Origin: Amycolatopsis lexingtonensis
Lineage (GTDB): Bacteria > Actinomycetota > Actinomycetes > Mycobacteriales > Pseudonocardiaceae
Direction of reading: 5' to 3'
Length of the DNA stretch: 64,000 bases
Assembly: GCF_014873755.1 (NCBI RefSeq)
Contig: NZ_JADBEG010000001.1
Coordinates: forward strand, 1,180,501 to 1,244,500
Shown here: positions 17,502 to 25,451 of the stretch, piece by piece
How the letters are laid out: each line of letters starts with the position of its first letter
Position numbering within the stretch: position 1 is the stretch's first letter
Notes under the pieces: model-generated
Database searches by the model: none
Told to the model about the DNA's origin: nothing
What the model saw: only the letters and a program-made list of their open reading frames with translations
Made by a program: the position numbers and the translations under genes

Positions 17502-18355
17502 ATGGCGCACCGAACGGGCACCGGGACACCCCGGCCGATCGTGGCCGTGGCGGCGGCTCGATGGGCGGCGGACGAGGCCTGCCACGGTGACCTTCCGCTC
17601 CGGTTGGTGCACGCGGTGTCCCAGCCGGCGATGGCCCATTGCGCCGCCGAGCTGCCGGCCGAGTTCTCGGCCGCCCTGGAATCGGACGGGCGCCGCCGGC
17701 GCGGCGAGGCGCGGAACGCGGTCGTGGACGGCCGGCCCGATCTCGCGGTGGAGCTCGACCTGGCGGCCGGCGCTCCGGTCGCGAGCCTGGTCGAAGTGTC
17801 CGGTGCCGCCCGGCTGGTCGTCGTCGGGTCTGTCGGGCTGGGCGGCCTTCCCGGAATTCTCGCCGGCTCCACCGCGATCGCCCTCGTCACCCAGGGACAC
17901 TGCCCGGTGGCGGTGGTCCGAGGCGACCCGGGTGCCCCGGCCGGGCCGGTGGTCGTCGGGGTCGACGACTCGGTGCGCAGTGACTCGCGATCGCCACGGC
18001 CTTCGAGGCGGCGGCGTCACGGCACGCGGACCTCGTCGTGGTGCACGCGTGGCTGTGGTTCACCTCCGACAGCGCCTACGCCCACGCCCGGCGGTACATC
18101 CCGGCGTTGGAAGACCTCGAGCTCCGCGCGCGTGCGTCGCTGGCCGAGCGGCTCGACCGCGGCCGGGAGAAATATCCCGGCGTCGCGGTGCGGTGCCTGC
18201 CGGAGTACTCGGCGGACGCGCAGCTGCCGGTGGTCGGCAGTCAGGGGCAGCGGGGCTTCGCCGGGATGGTGCCGGGGCCGATCAGCCAGGCCCTGCTCTA
18301 CCACGCGACCTGTCCGTTGCTCGTGGTACGGCCCGCGGCCGCGGACTCGTCGTGA
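17502..18355 (+). pseudogene. Universal stress protein, decayed tandem-domain copy
   Basis: The first half (17502-17985) reads as a USP domain: RWAADEACHGDLPLRLVHAV, then ARLVVVGSVGLGGLPGILAG, CPVAVVRGD and PVVVGVDDSV. The GVDGS segment expected at the N-terminus is deleted. Near 17985 the frame breaks and the second domain continues two frames away with AIATAFEAAASRHADLVVVH, then LPVVGSQGQRGFAGMVPG, whose ATP loop is degraded, and CPLLLVVRP-like residues, ending at 18355. It is a third USP locus in the window and the second broken one. It sits 51 bp upstream of the slipin gene and may share transcription with it. Confidence 0.8.
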
Positions 18356-18406
18356 ACCGCCGGAGCACTTCGGCGGCCGGGATCCGCTTACGATGGGAGT
18401 TTTGTC

Positions 18407-19228
18407 ATGAATGGCTGGGTCATCGCCGCGATCGTTGTGGTCGTGCTGCTTCTGCTGGGTTTGTCGATCAGGATCGTGAAGCAGTACGAGAAGGGGGTGT
18501 TGTTCCGGCTGGGCCGGGTCGTCGGGGTGCGTGAGCCGGGGTTGCGGTTGATCATCCCGGTCGTCGATGTGCTGCGGCGGGTGTCGCTGCGGATCGTGAC
18601 GATGCCGATCCAGTCGCAGGGCATCATCACCCGCGACAACGTCAGCGTGGACGTTTCGGCGGTGGCGTACTTCCGGGTGGTGGACGCGACGAAGTCGGTG
18701 GTCGCGATCGAGAACGTGTATGCGGCGATCGACCAGATCGCGCAGACGACGTTGCGGAAGGTCGTCGGGCAGCACACCCTCGACGAGACACTGTCCGAAA
18801 CGGACGCCATCAACTCCGACATCCGCCAGATCCTCGACGTCACCACGACCGAGTGGGGCGTGGAGGTCACGTTGGTGGAGCTGAAGGACATCCAGCTGCC
18901 GGAGTCGATGAAGCGCGCGATGGCCAAGCAGGCCGAGGCCGAGCGGGAGAAGCGAGCCAAGATCATCAACGCCGAAGGCGAGGCCCGGGCCGCGGCGGCG
19001 CTGGGTGATGCGTCGGACACGATGATGGCGCATCCGCTGGCGTTGCAGCTGCGGAACCTGCAGAGCCTGGTGGAGATCGGCGTGGACAAGAACACGACCG
19101 TCGTGTTCCCGGCGCCGTTGATGAGCACGATCGGCGAGCTCGGGACGTTCCTGGCGCGCGAGGCCGCGTCGGCCACCGCCGCGGTTCCGGTCCAGGCCAA
19201 CGGCGCATCGGTCCCGACCTCGGCATGA
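18407..19228 (+). CDS. Slipin (SPFH/stomatin-family membrane protein)
   Basis: 273 residues. A single N-terminal membrane helix (3-24) is followed by the SPFH domain: [39 protein letters not shown] and [18 protein letters not shown] are classic stomatin/slipin signatures. An Ala/Glu-rich coiled coil comes next ([20 protein letters not shown], about 180-200), then a short C-terminal tail. Such proteins assemble rings in membrane microdomains. Bacterial slipins usually sit next to a NfeD protein, but none is encoded here. The start is ATG 18407 with GGGAG upstream. A small protein gene and a DUF5994 gene follow in the same direction. Confidence 0.9.
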   Translation: MNGWVIAAIVVVVLLLLGLSIRIVKQYEKGVLFRLGRVVGVREPGLRLIIPVVDVLRRVSLRIVTMPIQSQGIITRDNVSVDVSAVAYFRVVDATKSVVAIENVYAAIDQIAQTTLRKVVGQHTLDETLSETDAINSDIRQILDVTTTEWGVEVTLVELKDIQLPESMKRAMAKQAEAEREKRAKIINAEGEARAAAALGDASDTMMAHPLALQLRNLQSLVEIGVDKNTTVVFPAPLMSTIGELGTFLAREAASATAAVPVQANGASVPTSA

Positions 19229-19260
19229 CGCACTCACGGGTCATCAGGAGAAGGAAGAGG

Positions 19261-19419
19261 ATGGATATGGAAACCGTTTATGTGTCCCGCTACGAGCAGC
19301 GCGTGAAGCTCGTCGAGGACGTGGTGAAGGACAATTCGCCCTTGTCGGCCGAAGAAGCGCGCGCGCTGGCCATCCGGCTGCTGCGGACGCTCGAGGAGAT
19401 TCCCGAAAAGGTCCGCTGA
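19261..19419 (+). CDS. Small conserved actinobacterial protein of about 52 residues
   Basis: A short, charged, helical protein with VSRYEQRVKLVEDVVKDNS, then LSAEEARALAIRLL and a C-terminal IPEKVR. It looks like a small actinobacterial family of unknown role (possibly DUF6307, which I cannot verify here). ATG 19261 and ATG 19267 are both possible: AGGAGAAGG serves the first and AGAGG the second. It lies 32 bp after the slipin gene and 9 bp before the DUF5994 gene, so it is probably part of that operon. No catalytic motif or membrane segment is visible. Confidence 0.75.
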   Translation: MDMETVYVSRYEQRVKLVEDVVKDNSPLSAEEARALAIRLLRTLEEIPEKVR

Positions 19420-19428
19420 GGGGCTGTC

Positions 19429-19923
19429 ATGGGAAACGAGACGCTCGTGAAGACGAGGTCGGAGCATCGGACGTCGCGGCTGTCGGTGAAGCCGGCCGGT
19501 TCTCCCGCCGGTTTCGTGGACGGCGCCTGGTGGCCGCGGACGCCCGACCTGGCCGCCGAGCTGCCGGACCTGCTCGCCGCCCTGGCCGGCCGGCTGGGCG
19601 ACGCCGAGCGGGTCACCTACAACCTCACGGCCTGGGAACCGCCGGGACGCCGGCTGACCATCGGGGGCCGGTTGGTGCGCCTGGAAGGGTTCCGCTCGCA
19701 GCACCCGGCCACCCTGACGGTGATCGGGCCCGGCGGCCGGCGGCGGCTCACGCTGCTGACGGTGCCGCCCGGGACGGAAGCCGGGATCGCCGGGCAGGTG
19801 CTGAGGACGGCCTCGGAGCCGGGCAACGTCGAGACCCCCGAGGCACTGCTGGGTGCCGACGGCATGGCGTTCGCGCGGCAGCGGTGGGAAGCGGAAGGCG
19901 GCCGCCTGCGGGCACCGGCCTGA
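19429..19923 (+). CDS. DUF5994-family protein
   Basis: 164 residues. RLSVKPAGSPAGFVDGAWWP, followed by DLAAELPDLLAAL and a later RLVRLEGFRSQHPATLTVIG, is the pattern of DUF5994, an actinobacterial family of unknown function usually clustered with stress genes and ANTAR regulators. No signal peptide or membrane helix is seen. ATG 19429 is the natural start. The gene lies in a plus-strand run from slipin to desaturase, with 22 bp to the next start. Confidence 0.8.
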   Translation: MGNETLVKTRSEHRTSRLSVKPAGSPAGFVDGAWWPRTPDLAAELPDLLAALAGRLGDAERVTYNLTAWEPPGRRLTIGGRLVRLEGFRSQHPATLTVIGPGGRRRLTLLTVPPGTEAGIAGQVLRTASEPGNVETPEALLGADGMAFARQRWEAEGGRLRAPA

Positions 19924-19945
19924 ACCACGATCGGGAGGTCGAATC

Positions 19946-20809
19946 ATGGACTCTGTCGCGTCTTCGACTCAGCGGGAGTCGGGCCCGAGGCAGGGAAGCG
20001 AATACGCTGAACTACCGGACATCATCAAGGAAGCCGGGCTGCTGAGACGCCGTCCGGTGCGCTACGCGGTGAAGGGCAGCCTGACGTTGCTGGCCTTCAC
20101 CGGCGCCTGGGTGGCTTTCGCTCTGCTGGGTGACACCTGGTGGCAGTTGTTCACCGCGGCGTTCCTGGCCGTTGCGTGCACGCAGATCGCGTTCCTGGGG
20201 CATGATGCCGGGCACAAGCAGATCTTCCCCCGCCGCCGGGCGAACGCCGCACTGGCGTTCACCTCGCGGCAAAGCCGCGCGAAGCGGGGTTTCCCGGGCT
20301 GGATGGCGAAGTACCAGGCGTTCCGGTGGGTGGAGGCAACCCTGCTGGCGACGCACATCGTCGGCTACCTGACCGCGGTTTTCCTGGTCCTTTCGCCCGG
20401 TAAGGCGTTGGTGTTCATCGCGGTGCACCAGGGGCTGTGGGGTCTGTACATGGGGTGTTCCTTCGCCCCGAATCACAAGGGCATGCTGACGTTGACCGAG
20501 GGGCACCCTCTGGACTTCCTGCGCGAGCAGGTCCTCACCTCCCACAACGTGACCGGTGGCCGCTGGGTCGACTTCGCGTTCGGCGGGCTGAACTTCCAGA
20601 TCGAGCACCATCTGTTCCCCGGCATGCCGCGGCCCACGCTGCGCCGCGCCCAGCCGCTCGTGCAGGCGTTCTGCGTCAGCCGGGGGATCAACTACAGCGA
20701 GGGCGGCCTGCTGGTGTCCTACGGCCAGATCCTGCGCTACCTACACGAGGTCGGCGCACCCCTGCGCGCCGACGACGCGCGGAAGAAAGGCCGTGCGGCA
20801 AGTCAGTGA
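19946..20809 (+). CDS. Fatty acid desaturase-like protein lacking the second histidine box
   Basis: 287 residues, short for an acyl-lipid desaturase of this group (about 340-360). ATG 19946 follows GGGAGG. Membrane helices occur around 45-85. Box 1 is HDAGH (about 92-96), and box 3 is QIEHH near the C-terminus. Box 2 (HNxHH) is missing. The sequence jumps from the RRRANA stretch directly to ALAFTSRQSRAKRGFPGWMA, whereas family members have roughly 45 residues with the WxxKHNxHH segment in between. A second short deletion seems to follow YQAFRW, where the LNLH helix is expected. The frame is intact, so a protein may be made, but the di-iron site would be incomplete and desaturation is unlikely. 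Confidence 0.8.
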   Translation: MDSVASSTQRESGPRQGSEYAELPDIIKEAGLLRRRPVRYAVKGSLTLLAFTGAWVAFALLGDTWWQLFTAAFLAVACTQIAFLGHDAGHKQIFPRRRANAALAFTSRQSRAKRGFPGWMAKYQAFRWVEATLLATHIVGYLTAVFLVLSPGKALVFIAVHQGLWGLYMGCSFAPNHKGMLTLTEGHPLDFLREQVLTSHNVTGGRWVDFAFGGLNFQIEHHLFPGMPRPTLRRAQPLVQAFCVSRGINYSEGGLLVSYGQILRYLHEVGAPLRADDARKKGRAASQ

Positions 20810-20977
20810 CACGAACGTGGTCCGAAGCGAGGCGTGGTCCCGCTGCGGAGGCCAGCGGCTCTCCGGCCGAGGTGACGACCGGAGGCCGCCTGGCCGGGCA
20901 TGAGGTTTTCCGGGCGCGAGCCCGTTGACCATCGCACGTGTGGCGGAAGTCCTCCGCTGCGCAAGGAGGTTGTCATC

Positions 20978-21136
20978 ATGATGATCCTGGTCGTCGTCCT
21001 GCTGGTGCTCTGGCTGATCACGGCCGTCATCGGCTTTGCGTTCAAGGGCTTGGTCTGGCTGGCCATCATCGGCATCGTGCTGTTCGTCGGCACTGCCGTC
21101 ATCGGGTTCGTCCGCCGCAAGGCACTTCGTCGTTGA
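20978..21136 (+). CDS. Small two-helix membrane protein
   Basis: 52 residues, almost entirely hydrophobic: MMILVVVLLVLWLITAVIGF, a short polar turn with a Lys, then a second helix LVWLAIIGIVLFVGTAVIGF and a basic tail RRKALRR that should stay in the cytoplasm. AAGGAGG lies eight bases before ATG 20978. The preceding gap 20810-20977 has no gene. It resembles small actinobacterial hydrophobic proteins found in stress loci. The function is unknown. Confidence 0.75.
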   Translation: MMILVVVLLVLWLITAVIGFAFKGLVWLAIIGIVLFVGTAVIGFVRRKALRR

Positions 21137-21151
21137 CCGAGGGGAGAGAAC

Positions 21152-21538
21152 GTGGCTTGGCGAGCACCTGAGGACGAGAGCTGGCGGCGGAGCACCCTGA
21201 TCACCCATCATCGGGATCACCCGCCGCAGGTCAAGGCCCTCACCGACGAGCTGTACGCGACGCTGTCCGAGAACGGGCGCCGCGACTACGAAAACATGAT
21301 TGCGGCGGAGTACGCCGGCCCCGGCGAGCGGGTCGAGCACCACCGGTGCGGTGACGGCGTGCTTACGATGATCGCCGAGCCCATCCGCGGCACCGGGGCG
21401 ATGCGGCTGACACATCTGGTCTACGGCGGCTGCACCACCCACCAGATCCGGCAGGACCTGGTGGCTCGCGGCCTGGGATCGCTGGCCATCACGCGGGTGT
21501 ACCCGCCGGAGGCCACTTTGCCCGAGGACGACGGCTAG
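21152..21538 (+). CDS. Hypothetical protein
   Basis: 128 residues from GTG 21152, preceded by GAGGGGAGAG. It lies 15 bp downstream of the small membrane protein, so both are likely one transcript. It is soluble and moderately charged, with a block YENMIAAEYAGPGERVEHHR, two Cys (HHRCGDG, YGGCTTHQ) and several His, which might bind a metal. I do not recognise the family. Confidence 0.6.
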   Translation: MAWRAPEDESWRRSTLITHHRDHPPQVKALTDELYATLSENGRRDYENMIAAEYAGPGERVEHHRCGDGVLTMIAEPIRGTGAMRLTHLVYGGCTTHQIRQDLVARGLGSLAITRVYPPEATLPEDDG

Positions 21539-21569
21539 GTCCCAGGGGGACCGAAGTCCCTTTGGGACG
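21538..21569. terminator. Nested GGGAC/GTCCC palindromes containing a DosR-like box
   Basis: Three overlapping inverted repeats occur in 32 bp between convergent gene ends: GGTCCC-AGG-GGGACC (21538-21552), GGGACCGAAGTCCC (21547-21560) and GTCCC-TTT-GGGAC (21556-21568). The first and third can form hairpins and act as a bidirectional terminator. The middle one, read on the minus strand, is GGGACTTCGGTCCC and fits the DosR consensus GGGACTTTNGTCCC at 12 of 13 positions. Its place after both genes argues for termination rather than activation. Confidence 0.5.
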
Positions 21570-21573
21570 GCAT

Positions 21574-21873
21574 TCACCGCTGGGTGAAGAGTGCGTGCGT
21601 CCAGGCCTGGTCGTCGAGGATCGTTCGTGCCAGGTCGGGCAGGTTCGGTTCGACGCGGCTGCCGGCCGCGTCGACGACAGTGGCGACGTCGCGCAGCTTG
21701 ACGTTGGCGTGCTGGGAGATCTCGCGCAAGGCGGTGAACGCCTCGTCGGTGCTCCAACCGTGGATCAGCATGAACATGCCTTTGGCTTGTTCGATGACGG
21801 GCTGGGTGTCCAGCGCGTCCCTGAGCTGGTCGCGCTCAAGCGCGACGGCGTTCGAGTCGTTGTCAATCCCCAT
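21574..21873 (-). CDS. ANTAR-domain protein
   Basis: About 99 residues. The C-terminal 60 residues form an ANTAR domain: LRDALDTQPVIEQAKGMFML, then WSTDEAFTALREISQHANVK and LRDVATVVDAA. ANTAR domains bind paired RNA hexaloops and prevent transcription termination. There is no GAF or receiver domain, so this is a stand-alone ANTAR protein, common in Pseudonocardiaceae. ATG 21873 is chosen; an in-frame ATG at 21945 would add a Cys-rich, non-conserved stretch. The ribosome site is weak. Confidence 0.8.
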   Translation of the reverse strand: MGIDNDSNAVALERDQLRDALDTQPVIEQAKGMFMLIHGWSTDEAFTALREISQHANVKLRDVATVVDAAGSRVEPNLPDLARTILDDQAWTHALFTQR

Positions 21874-22004
21874 GCACCGAACCCAACCGCACTGTCGGCT
21901 GTTGCGCTGAGCGCAACCTGACGGGAGGGACTGGCAAGCTGCCATTGCCGGTCGTCACATTCTGCCGCTCGGCTTGACAGGGCGGGTCTCCGTCTCGCAA
22001 TGTC

Positions 22005-22018
22005 CCAACAAGTGTTCG
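22005..22018 (+). promoter_or_regulatory. LexA (SOS) box
   Basis: CCAACAAGTGTTCG differs from the actinobacterial SOS consensus CGAAC-N4-GTTCG at one base. It lies about 60-70 bp upstream of the imuA-like start. imuA-imuB-dnaE2 loci are LexA-controlled in mycobacteria, so the site supports both the identity and the start of the gene. The rest of 21874-22075 shows no gene. Confidence 0.6.
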
Positions 22019-22075
22019 ATGAATGTTCGGGTGCGCTCGTGTCTTCCCCGCGGGTGTCTCCGGTGCGTGTTCGTG

Positions 22076-22798
22076 GTGCTGGAGGTGCGTGGTGGCGGTG
22101 CCGGAGGCGGTGGCCGGGCTCGCGGGATCCCAGGTGTCCGTACGGCCGCCGAGCTGAAGCAGCCGAGCTCCGAGGCGCCGGCCGCCGCCGGATCGCTACC
22201 GGTCACGCCCGCACTCGCGGAGCTGCTACCGGGCGGCGGGCTGCGGCGTGGCACCACCCTGTCGGTCTCGGGCTCGACCGCCCTGGTTCTGGCGCTGCTC
22301 GCCGAGGCGACGCAGCAAGGCTCGGGGTCAGCGATCGCCGGGATGCCGGAGCTCGGGGTCACCGCGGCCGCCGAGCTCGGTATCGACCTGGACCGGTTCG
22401 CACTCGTGCCGAACCCTGGAGCCGGGGTTGTCGCGGTCGTGTCGGCGTTGATCGACGGGTTCGACCTGGTTGTCCTGGGCCTGGGCGCCGTGCGAGGAGT
22501 CCAGCCGCAGCTGGCCCGCAAGCTGGCCGGGCGGGTTCGCAACCGGGGTGCGGTGCTGATCACCGCCGGTGCGTCGCCGGGAGTCGACCTTGAGCTGCAC
22601 GTCTCGCGACGCAAGTGGCGTGGCCTGACTGACGACAGGTTCGGCCACCTGGAGTACCGCGATGTCGTCGTCACCAGGCGCGGCCGCGGCGGCGCAGCTC
22701 GTCCGCAGACCGTCGCCCTCAAGCTGCCCGGCCCGGGCGGTGCGGCCGCCGCGGGCCGTCCGCTCGCCCGGCGCGGCCTGACTGAGGCCGCCGGATGA
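22076..22798 (+). CDS. imuA: ImuA-like RecA-fold protein (mutasome accessory), orphan
   Basis: About 240 residues. After an N-terminal leader (AAELKQPSSEAPAAAGSLPV), LLPGGGLRRGTTLSVSGSTA replaces the RecA Walker A, which is degenerate as in ImuA' proteins. GMPELGVTAAAELGIDLDRF, DGFDLVVLGLGAV and ARKLAGRVRNRGAVLITAG are the following RecA-fold strands and helices. The tail RRGRGGAARPQTVALKLPG is typical of actinobacterial ImuA, which links ImuB and DnaE2 in mutagenic repair. The start is uncertain: GTG 22073, 22076 and 22085 are all in frame, and a GTG at 22092 in another frame also opens a short reading. No imuB follows. A broken relative lies at 35.7 kb. Confidence 0.7.
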   Translation: MLEVRGGGAGGGGRARGIPGVRTAAELKQPSSEAPAAAGSLPVTPALAELLPGGGLRRGTTLSVSGSTALVLALLAEATQQGSGSAIAGMPELGVTAAAELGIDLDRFALVPNPGAGVVAVVSALIDGFDLVVLGLGAVRGVQPQLARKLAGRVRNRGAVLITAGASPGVDLELHVSRRKWRGLTDDRFGHLEYRDVVVTRRGRGGAARPQTVALKLPGPGGAAAAGRPLARRGLTEAAG

Positions 22799-22844
22799 AC
22801 CTTCCGCCTCGGCCGTGCACTACCGAGCAGCAGCGTCTCGCCTG

Positions 22845-23471
22845 ATGATCGGCGATCAAGCCGGCGGCGCGGTCCGATCGGGCGCGCGCCGGGAGTTCGG
22901 CGAGCTGATTCCGCTTCGGCCATCGTCCGGCCAGCCGGCCACCTGCTTGCGCGGGCATTGGCTGAACCTCGATCTCTATGACAAGCTCGCGCCCTACAGC
23001 CATCGCTACCGGCTCCACGCCACCCTTTGCGAGGTCTTCCGCTCGGACGAGGCCTGCAACCCGTCCAAGCGGCGACTCGCCGAATGGGCTCACCTCGACG
23101 TCACGAGCCCGCGGGCGTTCGACCCGGCGTTCGGCGACGGACTCCTGCTCATCGTCCGCGCGCCACCGCCCGGGACGCTGGCCAGCCAGATCGACCTCCA
23201 CCTCGACCGTGCGCAATTCGCGACCACGACGCTCAGCATCTGCGTCCCGTGCCGGGCCGCCACCCTCGACTACGTCCACGTCGCCGCGGGCTACCGGCTG
23301 CTCGGCTACGGCGGCACGCTCGTCGCGGCCGCCGTGGCCCGCGCTCCCGGTTACCGGTGGACCGCCCCGCTACCCGACGGACCGGTGGCCCAGTCGTTCC
23401 GGGCGCGCATCGCCATGCGCCGCGCCGAACCACCGTGCATCCACCGCGGTGACGGCGACGTCAGGCGGTAA
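22845..23471 (+). CDS. Hypothetical protein with GNAT-like C-terminal half
   Basis: 208 residues from ATG 22845 (GTG 22815 is an in-frame alternative; neither has a strong ribosome site). The N-terminal half has no recognisable motif. The C-terminal part, with [20 protein letters not shown] then [19 protein letters not shown], resembles the acyl-CoA pyrophosphate loop (RxxGxG/A) region of GNAT acetyltransferases, and a CxxC precedes it. The assignment is tentative. The gene converges on and overlaps the NUDIX gene by 11 bp. Confidence 0.5.
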   Translation: MIGDQAGGAVRSGARREFGELIPLRPSSGQPATCLRGHWLNLDLYDKLAPYSHRYRLHATLCEVFRSDEACNPSKRRLAEWAHLDVTSPRAFDPAFGDGLLLIVRAPPPGTLASQIDLHLDRAQFATTTLSICVPCRAATLDYVHVAAGYRLLGYGGTLVAAAVARAPGYRWTAPLPDGPVAQSFRARIAMRRAEPPCIHRGDGDVRR

Positions 23472-23955
23472 GAGCCGGGGGAGTATCGGGGAACCGGCCA
23501 TCAAGGAGCGACTGGACGAGCTCCGGCAGCTCGGCCGGGAGCAGCCTGTCCACGCACGCGGCCAGCGCGGTCGCCGGCCACCAGCGTCGTTCGATGAGGC
23601 CGGCGCGTTCGTTGGCGGTGTGCCGGAGGGCGACCTGCGGTGCGTCGTGGTCGGTGTGGGCGAGGTAGACGTGGTCGAGGCGGTGGTGGTCGCGGTCGCG
23701 GTAGGTGAAGCGGCTTTCGCGGGTCCAGAGCTTGCGGCCGATCTCGTCGATGACGAGCCCGGTTTCCTCGGCGATTTCGCGGCGGGCGGTGTCCTCGAGC
23801 TTCTCGCCGGGGTCCTGCCCGCCGCCGGGGAGTTCCCACCAGTGGTGGCCGGGGTCGTCGGGGTCGCGGGCGTGGATGAGCAGGACTTCGTCGTCGCGGT
23901 TGAGGAGCAGGACGCGGGCGCCGACCCGCAGGGCCGGTTCGCTGGCGGCGGTCAT
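23461..23955 (-). CDS. NUDIX hydrolase
   Basis: 164 residues. The Nudix box is complete: G-x5-E-x7-R-E-x2-E-E-x-G, seen as [23 protein letters not shown] (residues about 43-65). Most of the protein is the single Nudix fold, followed by a short helical tail. Members hydrolyse a nucleoside diphosphate linked to another group; the substrate is not predictable from sequence. It is the last gene of the minus-strand run radical SAM, kinase-like, phosphatase/nuclease-fold, NUDIX, 57 bp after its neighbour, which suggests a nucleotide-type substrate for the set. Confidence 0.85.
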   Translation of the reverse strand: MTAASEPALRVGARVLLLNRDDEVLLIHARDPDDPGHHWWELPGGGQDPGEKLEDTARREIAEETGLVIDEIGRKLWTRESRFTYRDRDHHRLDHVYLAHTDHDAPQVALRHTANERAGLIERRWWPATALAACVDRLLPAELPELVQSLLDGRFPDTPPALTA

Positions 23956-24012
23956 CCGGTGGGTCCTCGTGCTCGGCGGCTGGCGTGGCGGCCGGGCGCG
24001 AGTACCCCAGGT

Positions 24013-24828
24013 TCAGAAGAGCGTTGCCTCGTGGTCCGCGGCCGGGTCGGACGTTATCAGCGGCGTGGTCGCGGTCAGCGTCAGCTCGACGGCGAGTCCC
24101 GAATGGTCCGTCAGCGCCGGGTCGCCGTGGCGGGTGTCGTGGAGGTAGGAGCAGCTGGCCAGGTGCTCGATGAGCGGGGTGGCGGCGTGGGCGTGGTCGT
24201 AGCGGTAGCCGAGGTCGGCGCGACGGGCCCAGCTGTGCTCGACCGCGGTCGGGTGCAGCGCGCGGAAGGCGTCGGTGAGTCCGTGGCGCTGGGTCAGCTC
24301 GGTGTAGAAGGCGGTCTCGAACGGCGCGAACTGCCCCGGGTGGGGCGGTACGTGTCCGGGTTCGAGGACGTTGAGATCACCCAGAAGAAGGACGGGGACG
24401 TCGTCGGCGGTGGCGTCGTAGGCCTGGTGGAAGGCGTCGATCCAGGCGCGTTTGCGGGTGGTTTTCGCTTCGGTGGCGTCGCGGGAGGGGACGTAGGCGC
24501 CGAGGACGCGCACCGGTCCGCGGTCGGTGCGCACCACGATGCCGGCCAGTCGGGCCGGCAGGTAGGTCATTGCCGCGCCGATGGGGTCCACGGTGGACTC
24601 CAGCCGGGAGAGCAGCATGACGCCGCGTTCCTTGTCGGGGTGGTCGGGGTAGGTGACTGACCAGCCGGCGTCGCGGTAGGAGTCGGCGATGAGGTGGGTG
24701 CCGGGTCCGGAGCCGGTTTCGGTGAGCACGAAGACGTCCTCGGTGCGGCGGGCGAGCCAGTAGCGTTGGCGGCGGGCTCGTTCGAGGGCGGGGTTGCCGA
24801 CGTTGAGCGTGAGGACGGTCAGGGGCAT
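24013..24828 (-). CDS. Endonuclease/exonuclease/phosphatase (EEP) superfamily protein
   Basis: 271 residues. LTVLTLNVGNP at the N-terminus holds the first metal-site Asn, TETGSGPG carries the catalytic Glu, LLLGDLNV is the hallmark GDLN strand, and LTDHSGLAVEL is the closing DH motif. All EEP catalytic residues are therefore present and the protein should be a Mg2+-dependent phosphodiesterase or phosphatase. The substrate (DNA, RNA, nucleotide or lipid) is open. The ATG at 24828 lies inside the kinase gene, a 10-bp overlap that implies coupled translation. No signal peptide is visible. Confidence 0.85.
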   Translation of the reverse strand: MPLTVLTLNVGNPALERARRQRYWLARRTEDVFVLTETGSGPGTHLIADSYRDAGWSVTYPDHPDKERGVMLLSRLESTVDPIGAAMTYLPARLAGIVVRTDRGPVRVLGAYVPSRDATEAKTTRKRAWIDAFHQAYDATADDVPVLLLGDLNVLEPGHVPPHPGQFAPFETAFYTELTQRHGLTDAFRALHPTAVEHSWARRADLGYRYDHAHAATPLIEHLASCSYLHDTRHGDPALTDHSGLAVELTLTATTPLITSDPAADHEATLF

Positions 24829-25451
24829 GCCGGGCTCTCCGTGAGGGTGCGGTGGATCAGGTCGACAATGGTGTCAGCTGTCATCTGGGGATCGGCGGCG
24901 CAGTCGATGACCTGGATGGGCCAGCCTTGGTCGTGCAGGAACGTGGTGGCGGCCAGGTAGCCGTAGGCTTCGCGGAAGCTGATCCCCGGAGGGCGTTCGA
25001 AACGGCTGTGTGTGCCGCGTGCGCGTAGCCGCCGTTCGACAACCGCCGGGGCTGCGCTGAGCGCGAACACGAGGTCGGGGCGGTAGACGCCGTGGTTGAG
25101 CGCCCAGACGACGTCGAGCGGGATCCCGTCCAATCGCTGCAGGACCAGCGACGATGCCACGTAGCGGTCGCAGAGCACGACCTTTCCGGCAGTCAGAGCC
25201 GGGAGGATTTCCGTGGCGAGCTGGTGATGCCGGTCGGCCGCGCAGAGACAGGCGAGAGCCATGTCGAGGTAGACGTCGGTGCCCTCCCGGGCAAGCTTGC
25301 CCAGGGAAGTACTGGATGGCTGGGTGGTCGCGTGGACGGGCACACCGTCGGCATCGAGCATGTCGGCGACGAGCTTGGTGATCGTGGTCTTGCCGACACC
25401 GCCGGGGCCTTCGAAGGTCACCAGCTTGCCGGGCAGGCGCGGTGCGGTCAT
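24819..25451 (-). CDS. Thymidylate-kinase-like nucleotide kinase
   Basis: 210 residues. P-loop GPGGVGKTT (about 13-21), the DR(Y/H) motif in VVLCDRYVASSLVLQRLDG, and a LID-like basic stretch RRLRARGTHSRFERPPG place it in the TMP kinase superfamily. The residues that follow DRY (SSLVLQ) keep the usual pattern SSxxYQ apart from the Tyr. It is unlikely to be the housekeeping kinase: it is embedded in a co-translated cassette. The ATG overlaps the stop of the radical SAM gene (ATGA). A longer reading to 25499 is possible but would overlap that gene further. Confidence 0.85.
   Translation of the reverse strand: MTAPRLPGKLVTFEGPGGVGKTTITKLVADMLDADGVPVHATTQPSSTSLGKLAREGTDVYLDMALACLCAADRHHQLATEILPALTAGKVVLCDRYVASSLVLQRLDGIPLDVVWALNHGVYRPDLVFALSAAPAVVERRLRARGTHSRFERPPGISFREAYGYLAATTFLHDQGWPIQVIDCAADPQMTADTIVDLIHRTLTESPACP

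Noticed and set aside
22092-22157. Short GTG frame VAVPEAVAGLAGSQVSVRPPS upstream of imuA
   Set aside because: It could be an old imuA N-terminus in another frame, but it ends in a stop after 21 residues; not called as a gene.
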